Source of the DNA: CAVROT01 sp963722905
GTDB taxonomy: Bacteria > Pseudomonadota > Alphaproteobacteria > Rhodobacterales > Rhodobacteraceae
Assembly: GCA_963722905.1 (NCBI GenBank)
Contig: CAVROT010000006.1
Span: 186,001-250,000 of the forward strand
DNA: 64,000 nt
Reading direction: 5' to 3'
Part shown: in pieces, positions 17,056 to 25,894 of the stretch
Layout of the letters: each line of letters starts with the position of its first letter
How positions within the stretch are numbered: the stretch's first letter is position 1
Made by a program: the position numbers and the translations under genes
Notes under the pieces: generated by a model
Databases searched by the model: none
The model's input: only the letters and a program-made list of their open reading frames with translations
What the model was told of the DNA's origin: nothing

Positions 17056-17945
17056 TGGCAGACAAGGCTTCGGATCGTCGTGGGCTGGGGCGCGGGCTGT
17101 CGACCCTGCTTGCCGATGTGCAGGCCGACGATGGTGCGGGCGATCGCCCTCGCGACATGCGGACGATGCCCATCGACCAGATCGTTCCCAATCCAGATCA
17201 ACCACGGCGGAGTTTCAATGACGAGGCTCTGGACGAGCTGGCAGCGTCGATCCGCGAGAAGGGTGTCATCCAGCCTCTGATCGTCCGCAAGGCCAGGGGC
17301 GCAGGCGATCGCTACGAAATCGTCGCAGGGGAAAGGCGATGGCGGGCGTCCCAGCGCGCCAACCTGCACGAGCTTCCCGTGATCGTGCGGTCTTTCGACG
17401 ATGACGAGGTGCTTGAGATCGCCATCGTCGAGAATATTCAGCGGGCGGACCTCAATCCGGTGGACGAGGCGGCCGGATACCGACAGTTGATGGACAGGTT
17501 CGGGCGCACGCAGGAGCAGATGTCGGACGCCCTGGGTAAAAGCCGCAGCCATATAGCCAACCTGCTGCGATTGCTGAACCTGCCGGAGGAAGTGCGCGAG
17601 ATGATCGCACGGGGCGAACTGTCTGCCGGCCACGCGCGGGCCCTCATTCCAACCGAGGATCCGGTCGCGATGGCGCACCGCGTCGTAGCGCAGCGATTGT
17701 CCGTGCGCCAGACCGAGCAGCTTGCCAAGGGGCGGGACGCCGGGCCTCCCCGGTCGCGTCGTCGACAGCAGAACGCCGACATCAGCGCCCTGGAGGGCGA
17801 TCTGGCGGCAACCCTTGGTATGAAGGTCGGGATCGATCACGCCGACGGTGCCGGGGGTGGGCGCCTGACTATCGACTATCGCAGCCTGGACGACCTCGAC
17901 GCGCTGTGCCGGCTGCTGTCAGGAGCGACCGGGGACGCGGCCTGA
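17055..17945 (+). CDS. parB: Chromosome partitioning protein ParB (Spo0J)
   Basis: ParB is the CTP-dependent clamp that loads at parS and spreads. The 296-residue protein has the ParA-stimulating N-terminal tail (RRGLGRGLSTLLAD), the CTP-binding domain (IVPNPDQPRR, EIVAGERRWRASQ, ENIQRADLNPVDEA), the helix-turn-helix that reads parS (TQEQMSDALGKSRSHIANLLRLL), and a C-terminal dimer domain. ATG at 17055 overlaps parA by one base. The two parS sites lie just upstream, in mnmG and rsmG. Confidence 0.96.
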   Translation: MADKASDRRGLGRGLSTLLADVQADDGAGDRPRDMRTMPIDQIVPNPDQPRRSFNDEALDELAASIREKGVIQPLIVRKARGAGDRYEIVAGERRWRASQRANLHELPVIVRSFDDDEVLEIAIVENIQRADLNPVDEAAGYRQLMDRFGRTQEQMSDALGKSRSHIANLLRLLNLPEEVREMIARGELSAGHARALIPTEDPVAMAHRVVAQRLSVRQTEQLAKGRDAGPPRSRRRQQNADISALEGDLAATLGMKVGIDHADGAGGGRLTIDYRSLDDLDALCRLLSGATGDAA

Positions 17946-17948
17946 CGT

Positions 17949-19109
17949 TCACTTCAGGATCGACCTCAGCACCGCGTCGAGCAGCGGGCGTCCGGCGTCG
18001 CTGAGGCGCAATCGCTCGGGGTCGTCGACCACCAGCCCGAGATCGACCGCGTCTTGAAGCCCGGTTAGGTTCAGAAAATCGGCCGGGATGCGACTTTTGG
18101 CCACGCCGTTCCGCACGCGCAGTCCCATGACAAGGGCCTCGTGCGCGACATCGGCCGGCGCCAGCACTTCGGTCCGGTCGCCTTCACCGGAGCGCACGGC
18201 GGCCAGCCAGGGGGCGGGCGCGCGGATTGCCTCGGTGGCGATACGACGTCCATCTTGCGTCAGGCGGCCGTGGGCGCCGGGGCCGATGCCCACGTAGTCC
18301 CCGCCGGTCCAATAGGTCATGTTGTGCCGCGATTCCGCGCCGGCTGCGGCGTGGTTCGACACCTCGTAGGCCGGCAGCCCGGCAGCTTCGCAGATCGATT
18401 GCGTCATCGCATAAAGGTCCGCGCCCAGATCGTCGTCAGGCAGGCCGCGCAGCCCGCCACGCGCCGCGCGGTCGCCGAAGGCGGTTCCCGGCTCGACGGT
18501 CAGCTGATAGAGCGACAGGTGGTCTGCCGCCAGGGATAGCGCAGTTTGCAGCTCGGCCTTCCATTCCGCCACCGTTTGGTCCTGCCGTGCATAGATCAGA
18601 TCGAAGCTGACCCTGTCGAACTGGGACCGCGCGACGTCGAAAGCCGCCAGGGCCTCCTTTGCGGTATGAAGTCGTCCCAGCCGTGACAGGTCCGCGTCAT
18701 TGAGGGCCTGTATGCCCATGGAAATGCGGTTGACCCCGGCCGCGCGAAAGCCCGCAAAGCGCCCGGCTTCGACCGAGGTCGGATTGGCCTCCAGCGTGAT
18801 CTCTACATCGTTCGCGGTCCGCCATGTCCGTCGGATGCGGTCTACGACGGCATCGACGGTCGTCGCGGCCATAAGGCTGGGCGTACCGCCGCCGAAGAAG
18901 ATGGACGTAACGATCCGCCCCGCCATCACGGTGCCGTAACGGTCGATCTCCCGAAGGTATGCAGCCACCCATGCCGACTGATCGATCCGCGCGCTGACGT
19001 GGCTGTTGAAGTCGCAATAGGGGCATTTCGCCTGACAGAATGGCCAATGGACATAGATGCCCAGTCCACTCGGGTCGGGTTCAGCCAAGACAGGCACTGG
19101 CGAACGCAT
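17949..19109 (-). CDS. hemW: Radical SAM protein HemW (heme chaperone)
   Basis: HemW binds heme and a [4Fe-4S] cluster and is thought to insert heme into respiratory proteins; it was long called an oxygen-independent coproporphyrinogen oxidase. The 386-residue protein begins with IYVHWPFCQAKCPYCDFN, holding the CxxxCxxC cluster ligands, then FFGGGTPSLM and ITLEANPTSVE. The trailing GLR and dimer regions are as in HemW rather than HemN. The ATG at 19109 overlaps rdgB by 29 bp; a GTG at 19097 is an alternative. Last gene of rph-rdgB-hemW; it converges with parB with only 3 bp between them. Confidence 0.93.
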   Translation of the reverse strand: MRSPVPVLAEPDPSGLGIYVHWPFCQAKCPYCDFNSHVSARIDQSAWVAAYLREIDRYGTVMAGRIVTSIFFGGGTPSLMAATTVDAVVDRIRRTWRTANDVEITLEANPTSVEAGRFAGFRAAGVNRISMGIQALNDADLSRLGRLHTAKEALAAFDVARSQFDRVSFDLIYARQDQTVAEWKAELQTALSLAADHLSLYQLTVEPGTAFGDRAARGGLRGLPDDDLGADLYAMTQSICEAAGLPAYEVSNHAAAGAESRHNMTYWTGGDYVGIGPGAHGRLTQDGRRIATEAIRAPAPWLAAVRSGEGDRTEVLAPADVAHEALVMGLRVRNGVAKSRIPADFLNLTGLQDAVDLGLVVDDPERLRLSDAGRPLLDAVLRSILK

Positions 19110-19692
19110 CGAAGGCGCGGGCGCGGTGGCTGATGCGGTTTTTCAGGACCGGCGCCATCTGGGCGAAGGTCACGTCGTGCCCGTCCGGCACGAAGATCGG
19201 GTCGTAGCCGTGACCGTGATCGCCCTGTGGCGGCCAGACGACGCGGCCCGGCATGACGCCCTCGAAGACGGCCTCCTCTCCGTCTGGCCAGACCAGGACG
19301 AAGGTGCAACGGAACTGCGCATGTCGGGGATAGGGGGCGTCGATGGCCGACAGGGCCTCATTCGTGCGGTGCATGGCGGCGGCGAAATCGCGGCCGTCCG
19401 GTGTTTCGGCCCAGTCGGCGGTCTGCACGCCGGGCGCGCCTTCCAGTGCGTCGATGCAGATGCCGCTGTCGTCGGCCAGCGCTGGCAGACCCGTTGCGCG
19501 CGATGCCGCAACGGCCTTGATCCTTGCGTTGCCGACGAAGTTGTCTTCGGTCTCGTCCGGCTCGGGGAGATCCATCGTGGCGGCGCCCACCGCCTCGATC
19601 CCGTGGGGCGCCAGTAGTGCCGCCATCTCGGCCAGTTTGCCGGCGTTGTGCGTTGCGATCAGAAGGCGAGGTTCGGTCAACCGCCGCGTCAC
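19081..19692 (-). CDS. rdgB: Non-canonical purine NTP pyrophosphatase (ITP/XTP), RdgB/HAM1
   Basis: RdgB hydrolyses dITP, dXTP and ITP to the monophosphates, keeping deaminated purines out of DNA and RNA. The 203-residue protein has IATHNAGKLAEM at the start, ETEDNFVGNARIKA, the catalytic LADDSGICIDALEGAPGV, and GHGYDPIFVPDG followed by LKNRISHRARA. I chose the GTG at 19692, which overlaps the rph stop by 4 bp (GTGA); a longer in-frame opening upstream is only the shadow of rph. Confidence 0.94.
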   Translation of the reverse strand: MTRRLTEPRLLIATHNAGKLAEMAALLAPHGIEAVGAATMDLPEPDETEDNFVGNARIKAVAASRATGLPALADDSGICIDALEGAPGVQTADWAETPDGRDFAAAMHRTNEALSAIDAPYPRHAQFRCTFVLVWPDGEEAVFEGVMPGRVVWPPQGDHGHGYDPIFVPDGHDVTFAQMAPVLKNRISHRARAFDAFASACLG

Positions 19693-20399
19693 GCCACCGC
19701 CGCCTTCTGCGCCTCCGTCAGCGCGGCAACGCCGGCCTCGGCCAGGTCCAGCAGTTCGCCCATCTGGTCGCGGGAGAATGTCGCGCCCTCGGCCGACATC
19801 TGCACCTCGATCAGACGTCCCGACCCGGTCAGCACGAAGTTTCCGTCCACGCCCGCCTCGCTGTCCTCGGGATAGTCGAGATCCAGCACCGCGTGGCCGG
19901 CATATAGGCCGCAGCTGACTGCAGCCACGGGATCGACCAGCGGATCGGAGGTCACGGCGCCGGCCTTCATCAGCGCGTTCACCGCCAGCTTCAGCGCAAC
20001 CCAGCCGCCGGTGATCGACGCGCAGCGGGTGCCGCCGTCGGCCTGGATGACGTCGCAATCGACGGTGATCTGACGCTCGCCCAAAGCGGATCGGTCGACG
20101 CCCGCGCGCAGGGCCCGTCCGATCAGGCGCTGAATCTCCTGCGTGCGGCCAGACTGACCGTTCTTGGCCTCGCGCCGCATCCGGGTATGGGTCGCGCGCG
20201 GCAGCATGCCGTACTCTGCCGTCACCCAGCCCAGGCCGCTGCCCTTCAGGAACGGCGGTACCCGGTCGTCGATCGATGCGGTGCACAGGACATGCGTGTC
20301 GCCGACCCGGATGAGGCACGACCCCTCGGCGTGGCGGGCGATGCCCGTTTCGATAGAAACGGGGCGCATTTCGTCTATCTTGCGGCCGGAGGGGCGCAT
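19689..20399 (-). CDS. rph: Ribonuclease PH
   Basis: RNase PH is a phosphorolytic 3'-5' exoribonuclease that trims tRNA precursors. The 236-residue protein has the family blocks MRPSGRKIDEMRPV at the start, GDTHVLCTASID, GLGWVTAEYGMLPRATH, TITV-like DCDVIQADGGTRCASITGG, and LDLDYPEDSEAGVDGNFV. The start at 20399 has an AAAGGA site 7-8 nt upstream and fits the family better than the ATG eight codons earlier. It heads rph-rdgB-hemW and is divergent from hrcA. Confidence 0.96.
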   Translation of the reverse strand: MRPSGRKIDEMRPVSIETGIARHAEGSCLIRVGDTHVLCTASIDDRVPPFLKGSGLGWVTAEYGMLPRATHTRMRREAKNGQSGRTQEIQRLIGRALRAGVDRSALGERQITVDCDVIQADGGTRCASITGGWVALKLAVNALMKAGAVTSDPLVDPVAAVSCGLYAGHAVLDLDYPEDSEAGVDGNFVLTGSGRLIEVQMSAEGATFSRDQMGELLDLAEAGVAALTEAQKAAVA

Positions 20400-20507
20400 G
20401 GCGGGTCCTTTCATGGCATGCACAGCCGATAGGTACCGTCATGGCAGGGTGCAACCCCGATCGACCCCGTTGCCGTCACAGCCGATGTCCCAGCCGGGAG
20501 GCGCCGA

Positions 20508-21569
20508 ATGAGCAAGGCCAGCAGCATCCTGTCCGATATGGACGACCGGTCGCGCGAGGTGTTTCGCCGCGTCGTCGAAAGCTATCTGGACACCGGCGGT
20601 CCCATAGGGTCGCGGACGCTGACGCGCAGCATGTCGCAGAAGGTCAGCGCGGCGACCATCCGCAACGTGATGCAGGATCTCGAACATCTGGGCCTTCTGG
20701 GAAGCCCGCATGTGTCGGCCGGACGGGTCCCGACGCAGATCGGTCTGCGCCTCTTCGTGGACGGCCTGCTGGAGGTTGGCGATCTGGACGACGACGACCG
20801 GACGCGCATCGACGCCACGCTGGGCCAGACGGAGCGGGATGTCGGCACCCTTCTGGACAAGGTCGGGTCGGCGCTGTCGGGCATGACTGCGGGGGCGAGC
20901 CTGGTTCTGGCGCCCAAGCACGAGGCGCCCATCAAGCATATCGAGTTCGTCAGCCTCGCTCTGGACCGGGCGCTGGTGGTCCTGGTCTTCGCCGACGGCC
21001 ATGTCGAGAACCGCGTGTTCGAGCCGCCACCGGGCCAGACGCCGTCGTCGATGCGCGAGGCGGCCAACTTTCTCAACGCGGCCGCCGCGGGCCGGACGCT
21101 GGGCGATCTGCGCGCCACGATGGAGCGCGAGGTGGCCGTCCGGCGCAGCGAGCTCGATGCGGCGGCGTCGCAGATGATCGAAAGTGGACTGGCCCAGTGG
21201 CAGAACGAGGGCGCCCCCTACGAGCGCTTGATCGTGCGGGGTCGCGCGAACCTGCTGGGCGCGGCGTCACAGGAGGATCTGGAGCGGGTGCGCACGCTCT
21301 TCGACGACCTGGAGCGCAAGCGCGACATCGCCGAATTTCTGGAATTGACCGATCAAGGCGAAGGCGTCCGTATCTTCATCGGATCGGAAAACAAGCTTTT
21401 TTCGCTGTCGGGTTCCTCTTTGGTGGTCAGCCCATATATGAACGCTGACCGTAGAATCATCGGCGCCGTGGGCGTGATCGGACCGACCCGGCTGAACTAC
21501 GGGCGGATCGTTCCCATCGTGGACTACACGGCGCAATTGGTCGGCAGGCTGCTGTCGGACCGTGGCTAG
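20508..21569 (+). CDS. hrcA: Heat-inducible transcription repressor HrcA
   Basis: HrcA represses groESL and other chaperone genes by binding the CIRCE inverted repeat. The 353-residue protein has the N-terminal winged helix (SREVFRRVVESYLDTGGPIGSRTLT, split here as SYLDTGGPIGSRT) with SAATIRNVMQDLEHLGLL, a central GAF-like domain, and the C-terminal SVVGVIGP-type block VGVIGPTRLNYGRIVPIVDY. I see no CIRCE (TTAGCACTC inverted repeat) in the 108-bp region ahead of it. It is followed 12 bp later by grpE, a typical heat-shock pairing. Confidence 0.95.
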   Translation: MSKASSILSDMDDRSREVFRRVVESYLDTGGPIGSRTLTRSMSQKVSAATIRNVMQDLEHLGLLGSPHVSAGRVPTQIGLRLFVDGLLEVGDLDDDDRTRIDATLGQTERDVGTLLDKVGSALSGMTAGASLVLAPKHEAPIKHIEFVSLALDRALVVLVFADGHVENRVFEPPPGQTPSSMREAANFLNAAAAGRTLGDLRATMEREVAVRRSELDAAASQMIESGLAQWQNEGAPYERLIVRGRANLLGAASQEDLERVRTLFDDLERKRDIAEFLELTDQGEGVRIFIGSENKLFSLSGSSLVVSPYMNADRRIIGAVGVIGPTRLNYGRIVPIVDYTAQLVGRLLSDRG

Positions 21570-21581
21570 GCAGGATCGAAG

Positions 21582-22298
21582 ATGACGAAGGTGCGTGAAG
21601 GCGATGTCGAGGCGGCGATCAGGGAGCTGATGGCGAACGAGGGCGAGGCGCCCGAACAGGTGAGTCGCCCCGCGGCGCCGGAGGCCGATCTGCCCGAGAC
21701 GGATTTGAAGTCGCTGGACGAGCTGGCCGAGGAAGAGCCGGATATGCCCGGCGACGACGCGGCAGCGGACGGGGGCAGCAATGGCGCGGCGATGCCCGCT
21801 GCCGCCGAGGATACCCGACGCCTGACCGTCGAGCTGGCAGAAGTGACGGCCGAGCGGGACGCCCTGCGCGACCGTTTCGTGCGCGCGCTGGCCGAGGCCG
21901 AGAACGCGCGCAAGCGGTCCGAACGTGACCGCAAGGAGGCCGAGAACTACGGCGGCTCCAAGCTGTCGCGCGACCTCCTGCCGGTGCACGACAACCTCAC
22001 GCGCGCGCTGGAGACCGTCACCGACGAACAGCGCGCTGCCGTATCCGCGCTGATAGAAGGGGTGGAGCTGACGCTGCGCGAGATGGTCAGCGTCTTCGGC
22101 AAGCACGGCATCCGGCCCATCGCCCCGCAGATCGGCGACCGCTTCGACCCGCAGGTCCATCAGGCGATGTTCGAGGCGCCCGTCCCCGAGACCCGCGCAG
22201 GTGACATCATTCAGGTGATGGCCCACGGCTTCATGCTGCACGACCGTCTGCTGCGCCCGGCGCATGTCGGCGTGAGCTCGACCCCCAAGGGCGGCTGA
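21582..22298 (+). CDS. grpE: Nucleotide-exchange factor GrpE
   Basis: GrpE releases ADP from DnaK. The 238-residue protein has an acidic unstructured N-terminus (about residues 1-85), a long coiled-coil helix containing LRDRFVRALAEAENARKRSERD, and the C-terminal b-wing with DRFDPQVHQAMFEAP and GDIIQVMAHGFMLHDRLLRPAHVGVS. It is cotranscribed with hrcA. The 3' end faces mutS with 15 bp between them; dnaK is not in the window. Confidence 0.95.
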   Translation: MTKVREGDVEAAIRELMANEGEAPEQVSRPAAPEADLPETDLKSLDELAEEEPDMPGDDAAADGGSNGAAMPAAAEDTRRLTVELAEVTAERDALRDRFVRALAEAENARKRSERDRKEAENYGGSKLSRDLLPVHDNLTRALETVTDEQRAAVSALIEGVELTLREMVSVFGKHGIRPIAPQIGDRFDPQVHQAMFEAPVPETRAGDIIQVMAHGFMLHDRLLRPAHVGVSSTPKGG

Positions 22299-22313
22299 CG
22301 GGCGGGTCCGCGT

Positions 22314-24953
22314 TCAGTCTTCCGCCAATGATCTGAGTTCGTAGATCAGGTTCAGCGCGTCCATCGGGCTTATCTCGTCAGGGTGGACCTCGGCCAGCCG
22401 GCGAGCGACCGCAGAGGGGCGGGTCGGCGCGGGCGGAGGCCCGGACGCGACCGCGAAGAGCGGCAGATCGTCGATCAGCGCCTTCGGAGCCCGTCCCCGG
22501 TCGCGTTCGCCCGCCTCCAGCGCGGCCAGGACGCTGCGAGCCCGGTCGACCACGGCAGCTGGCAGACCGGCCAGCCGCGCCACCTGCACGCCGTAGGACC
22601 GGTCGGCCGCGCCGCGCCGCACCTCGTGCAGGAAGATCACGTCGCCCTCCCATTCGCGCACCGCGACGGTGGCGTTCACGGCGCCCGGCAGCCGGTCCGC
22701 AAGCGCCGTGAGCTCGTGGTAATGTGTGGCGAAGAGAGCGCGGCAGCGGTTCACCTGCTGGAGATGCTCGACAGTGGCCCAGGCGATGGAGAGCCCGTCG
22801 TAGGTCGAGGTGCCGCGCCCGATCTCGTCAAGGATCACCAGTGCGCGGTCGTCGGCCTGGTTCAGGATCGCCGCCGTCTCGACCATCTCGACCATGAAGG
22901 TCGACCGCCCCCGCGCCAGATCGTCGGCGGCGCCCACACGGCTGAAAAGCTGGCTGACAAGGCCGATATGCGCCGATGCGGCGGGGACGAAGGCGCCCAT
23001 TTGGGCCAGCAGCGCGATGACGGCGTTCTGGCGCAGGAACGTGGACTTGCCCGCCATGTTCGGCCCCGTCAGCAGCCACAGCGCGACCTCGCTGCCGGCG
23101 GAAAGGTCGCAGTCGTTGGCGACGAAGGGGCCGGCGCCGCGGGCGCGCAACGCGCGTTCGACGACCGGATGGCGCCCGCCCGTCACGTGGAACGCGCGGC
23201 TGTCGTCGATGACGGGGCGGCACCAGCCCTCCGCCGCGGCGAGGTCGCCCAGCGCTGCCGCCATGTCCACCTCGGCAAGCGCCCGCGCGGTGTCGGCGAT
23301 GGTGGCGCCTGCCGACAGGACCGCCTGACGCAGCGCCTCGAAGATGCGCTGTTCGATCTCCAGTGCGTTCGACCCGGCGTTCAGGATCCGCGTCTCCAGC
23401 TCGGACAGGTCCACGGTGGTGAACCGGATGGCGCTGGCCGTGGTCTGGCGATGGATGAACGTCTCGTTCAGGGGCGGCGAAAGCATCCTGTCGGCATGGG
23501 TCGCCGTCACCTCGACGAAATAGCCCAGCACGTTGTTGTGCTTGATCTTCAGCGACGCGATGCCGGTGGTCTTGGCGAACTCCGCCTGCATTCCCGCTAC
23601 GACGCCGCGTCCCTCGTCTCGCAGATGGCGCGCTGCGTCGAGGTCCGCGTCATGGCCCGCCGCCACGAAACCGCCGTCGCGGGCCAGCAGCGGGGGTTCG
23701 GCGACCAGGGCGTCGTTGAGCAACGCGATCAGGTCGTCGTGCCCGACGAGCGCCGCCGCAGCCCTGCCGAGCACCTCCGGCAGATCGCCGTTATGCAACG
23801 GCGCCGCCAGCGCCGCCGCCTGCGTCAGACCTGCGCGCATGGCAGCAAGGTCGCGCGGCCCGCCACGATCCAGCGCCAGTCGGGACAGCGCCCGGTCGAT
23901 GTCCGGCACATGGCGCAGGCCGGCGCGCAGATCGGCCGTCAGCGCCGGCGCATCGACCATCGCGGCAACGGCTGCCTGACGGGTCGCGATGACCGAACGG
24001 TCGCGCGACGGGCCGGTCAGGCGACGCTCCAGCAGGCGCGCGCCGCCGGCGGTGAGGGTCCTGTCGATAGCGTCGATCAGCGATCCTTCGCGCCCGCCCG
24101 ACAGCGCCCGCGTCAGCTCGAGATTTCGGCGCGTCGCCGCGTCGATGCGCATGGCCTCGTCCGGCGCCTCTCGCACGGGTGGCGACAGGCGCGGCAGCCG
24201 GCCCTTCTGGGTGATGTCGAGCCAGTCCACCAGCGCGCCCATCGCCGCCGTCTCCGCCCGGTCGAAGGCGCCGAACGCCTCGAGGCTCTCGACCCCGTGC
24301 AGCGCCTGAACCCGTCGGGCACCGCCGGCGCTGTCGAAGCTGCCGCGCCCGAGCGGAGACAGGACGGCCCCCATCTCGGCCGCGAGAGGCTCCAGCGCGG
24401 TCTCGTCAGCCTCCGAGACGACCAGTTCGCGCGGCGACAGCCGGGCGAGTTCGGGCCCCAGGCGTACGCGCGGGCAGGGGGTGACGCGCATTTCGCCGGT
24501 CGAGATGTCGACCCAGGCCAGCGCGCCCGCGTCGCGCACCTCGGCCCAGGCGGCGAGGTAGTTGTGACTGCGGGCGCTCAGCAGCGCGTCCTCGGTCAGC
24601 GTGCCGGGGGTGACAAGCCGGACGACCTCGCGCTTCACGACGGATTTCGCGCCGCGCTTTCTCGCCTGCGCCGGATCTTCCATCTGCTCGGCCACGGCGA
24701 CGCGAAAGCCGCGCCGGATCAGCGTCAGCAGGTAGCCTTCCGAGGAGTGGACCGGGACGCCGCACATTGCGATGTCCTTGCCATCATGCGTGCCGCGCCT
24801 GGTCAGCGCGATATCGAGGGCGGCGGCGGCGGCGACCGCGTCGTCGAAGAACAGTTCGTAGAAGTCCCCCATCCGGTAGAACAACAGCGCACCCGGATGC
24901 TCGGCCTTGATGCCGAGGTACTGCGCCATCATGGGCGTCGGCGCGTGTGTCAT
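22314..24953 (-). CDS. mutS: DNA mismatch repair protein MutS
   Basis: MutS finds mismatches and recruits MutL. The 879-residue protein shows the full domain order: mismatch-reading N-terminus with FYRMGDFYELFFDDA (the Phe-x-Glu wedge), connector, lever and clamp, then the ATPase with Walker A TGPNMAGKSTFLRQ, the SRVGAADDLARGRSTFMVEM block, Walker B VILDEIGRGTSTYDG and the ATHYHEL histidine. The C-terminal tail MDALNLIYELRSLAED is the usual tetramer/clamp-binding end. Single gene with no obvious operon partners. Confidence 0.97.
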   Translation of the reverse strand: MTHAPTPMMAQYLGIKAEHPGALLFYRMGDFYELFFDDAVAAAAALDIALTRRGTHDGKDIAMCGVPVHSSEGYLLTLIRRGFRVAVAEQMEDPAQARKRGAKSVVKREVVRLVTPGTLTEDALLSARSHNYLAAWAEVRDAGALAWVDISTGEMRVTPCPRVRLGPELARLSPRELVVSEADETALEPLAAEMGAVLSPLGRGSFDSAGGARRVQALHGVESLEAFGAFDRAETAAMGALVDWLDITQKGRLPRLSPPVREAPDEAMRIDAATRRNLELTRALSGGREGSLIDAIDRTLTAGGARLLERRLTGPSRDRSVIATRQAAVAAMVDAPALTADLRAGLRHVPDIDRALSRLALDRGGPRDLAAMRAGLTQAAALAAPLHNGDLPEVLGRAAAALVGHDDLIALLNDALVAEPPLLARDGGFVAAGHDADLDAARHLRDEGRGVVAGMQAEFAKTTGIASLKIKHNNVLGYFVEVTATHADRMLSPPLNETFIHRQTTASAIRFTTVDLSELETRILNAGSNALEIEQRIFEALRQAVLSAGATIADTARALAEVDMAAALGDLAAAEGWCRPVIDDSRAFHVTGGRHPVVERALRARGAGPFVANDCDLSAGSEVALWLLTGPNMAGKSTFLRQNAVIALLAQMGAFVPAASAHIGLVSQLFSRVGAADDLARGRSTFMVEMVETAAILNQADDRALVILDEIGRGTSTYDGLSIAWATVEHLQQVNRCRALFATHYHELTALADRLPGAVNATVAVREWEGDVIFLHEVRRGAADRSYGVQVARLAGLPAAVVDRARSVLAALEAGERDRGRAPKALIDDLPLFAVASGPPPAPTRPSAVARRLAEVHPDEISPMDALNLIYELRSLAED

Positions 24954-25039
24954 TCGGCCCCCCGGTGCGGCGTCGGGGGGATCCTACGCGGGTTGAAGCG
25001 CGAGGTGAACGCGAATGGAGGCCCCTGTGGCCCCGGTGC

Positions 25040-25095
25040 GGATGGGGGCTCTGCTTTTGGCCTGCGGCCTCCCCCTGGATATTTTCAAACCCAAG
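25040..25095. repeat. Possible repetitive intergenic element between mutS and msrA
   Basis: A short stretch has GGGGG facing CCCCC around a GGCCTGCGGCC core, followed by GGATATTTTCAAACC. It can fold into a GC-rich hairpin with an AT-rich flank. From general acquaintance with Rhodobacterales sequence I suspect it belongs to a dispersed intergenic repeat family, but only one copy is in this window, so the repeat status is inference. Confidence 0.3.
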
Positions 25096-25138
25096 TCCCG
25101 GGGGTGCGGTGGGCGGCGTGCCGGACCGGCGGGTCGTG

Positions 25139-25807
25139 TCAGGACGAGGATTTGCCGACGAAGGGCGCGGCGTCGCCCCACAGCTGCAGCACACGCGCGT
25201 CGCGGCCGCAGGCGCTGCGATAGAACTCGTAGGCCGACGCCTTGGATTTGGGGCCGCGCCGGGTGAGGATGATGTCGTCCTTGCGGTAGTAGTCCTGGTG
25301 GTAGTCCTCGGCAGGATAGAACGGGGCGGGGGCCAGGACCGGCATCACGATATCGCGGCCCAGCTGCGCCTCGGCCTGCGAGATGGCGGCCTGCGCCGCC
25401 TGTGCCTCGGCCCCGTCGGCGAAGATCGCCGTGCGGTAGCTGTCGCCGCGGTCGCAGAATTGCCCGCCCGCATCCGTTGGATCGACGGAGCGCAGGAACA
25501 GGTTCATCAGCTGGGCATAGGAGACGACGTCGGGGTCGTAGGTGATCTCGACCACCTCGTAATGACCTGTACCGCCGCGTACGACGTCCTTGTAACTGGG
25601 GTTGGCGACGCTGCCGCCCGCAAAGCCCGACACGACGCCGGACACGCCCTTCACCTTCTCGAAGTCGGCTTCGACGCACCAGAAGCAGCCGCCGGCGACG
25701 ATGGCGGTCCGGGCCTCCGCGGCATCGGCGCGATGGCCCTGCGCCAGAAGGCCGGTGGCGATCGCCAGGCCCAGCGTGGCGATCTTGAGGTTGGCTGTAA
25801 CGCGCAT
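25139..25807 (-). CDS. msrA: Peptide-methionine (S)-S-oxide reductase MsrA, exported form
   Basis: MsrA reduces methionine-S-sulfoxide in proteins. The 222-residue protein begins with a signal peptide (hydrophobic TLGLAIATGLLAQ, likely cut near ADA-AE), so it should act in the periplasm. The catalytic site is AGGCFWCVEADF, with the conserved GHYEVVEITYDP and AEDYHQDYY. Another cysteine, in QFCDRGDSYR, is usual. The ATG at 25807 has AGGAG six bases upstream; the longer frame has no such site. It sits alone between mutS and argG on the same strand. Confidence 0.93.
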   Translation of the reverse strand: MRVTANLKIATLGLAIATGLLAQGHRADAAEARTAIVAGGCFWCVEADFEKVKGVSGVVSGFAGGSVANPSYKDVVRGGTGHYEVVEITYDPDVVSYAQLMNLFLRSVDPTDAGGQFCDRGDSYRTAIFADGAEAQAAQAAISQAEAQLGRDIVMPVLAPAPFYPAEDYHQDYYRKDDIILTRRGPKSKASAYEFYRSACGRDARVLQLWGDAAPFVGKSSS

Positions 25808-25894
25808 AAGCAATCTCCTGTTCGAGCTGGAGACTGTCGTGCGCGTCCGCGGGCGGCAATTCACCCGGGCGTGAGGTCACGCAAGGGTGACGGG

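Noticed and set aside
22383..25223. A very long open frame (about 946 codons) antisense to mutS.
   Set aside because: It is the low-stop mirror of a GC-rich gene; composition is low-complexity Arg/Gly/Gln-rich and matches no family.
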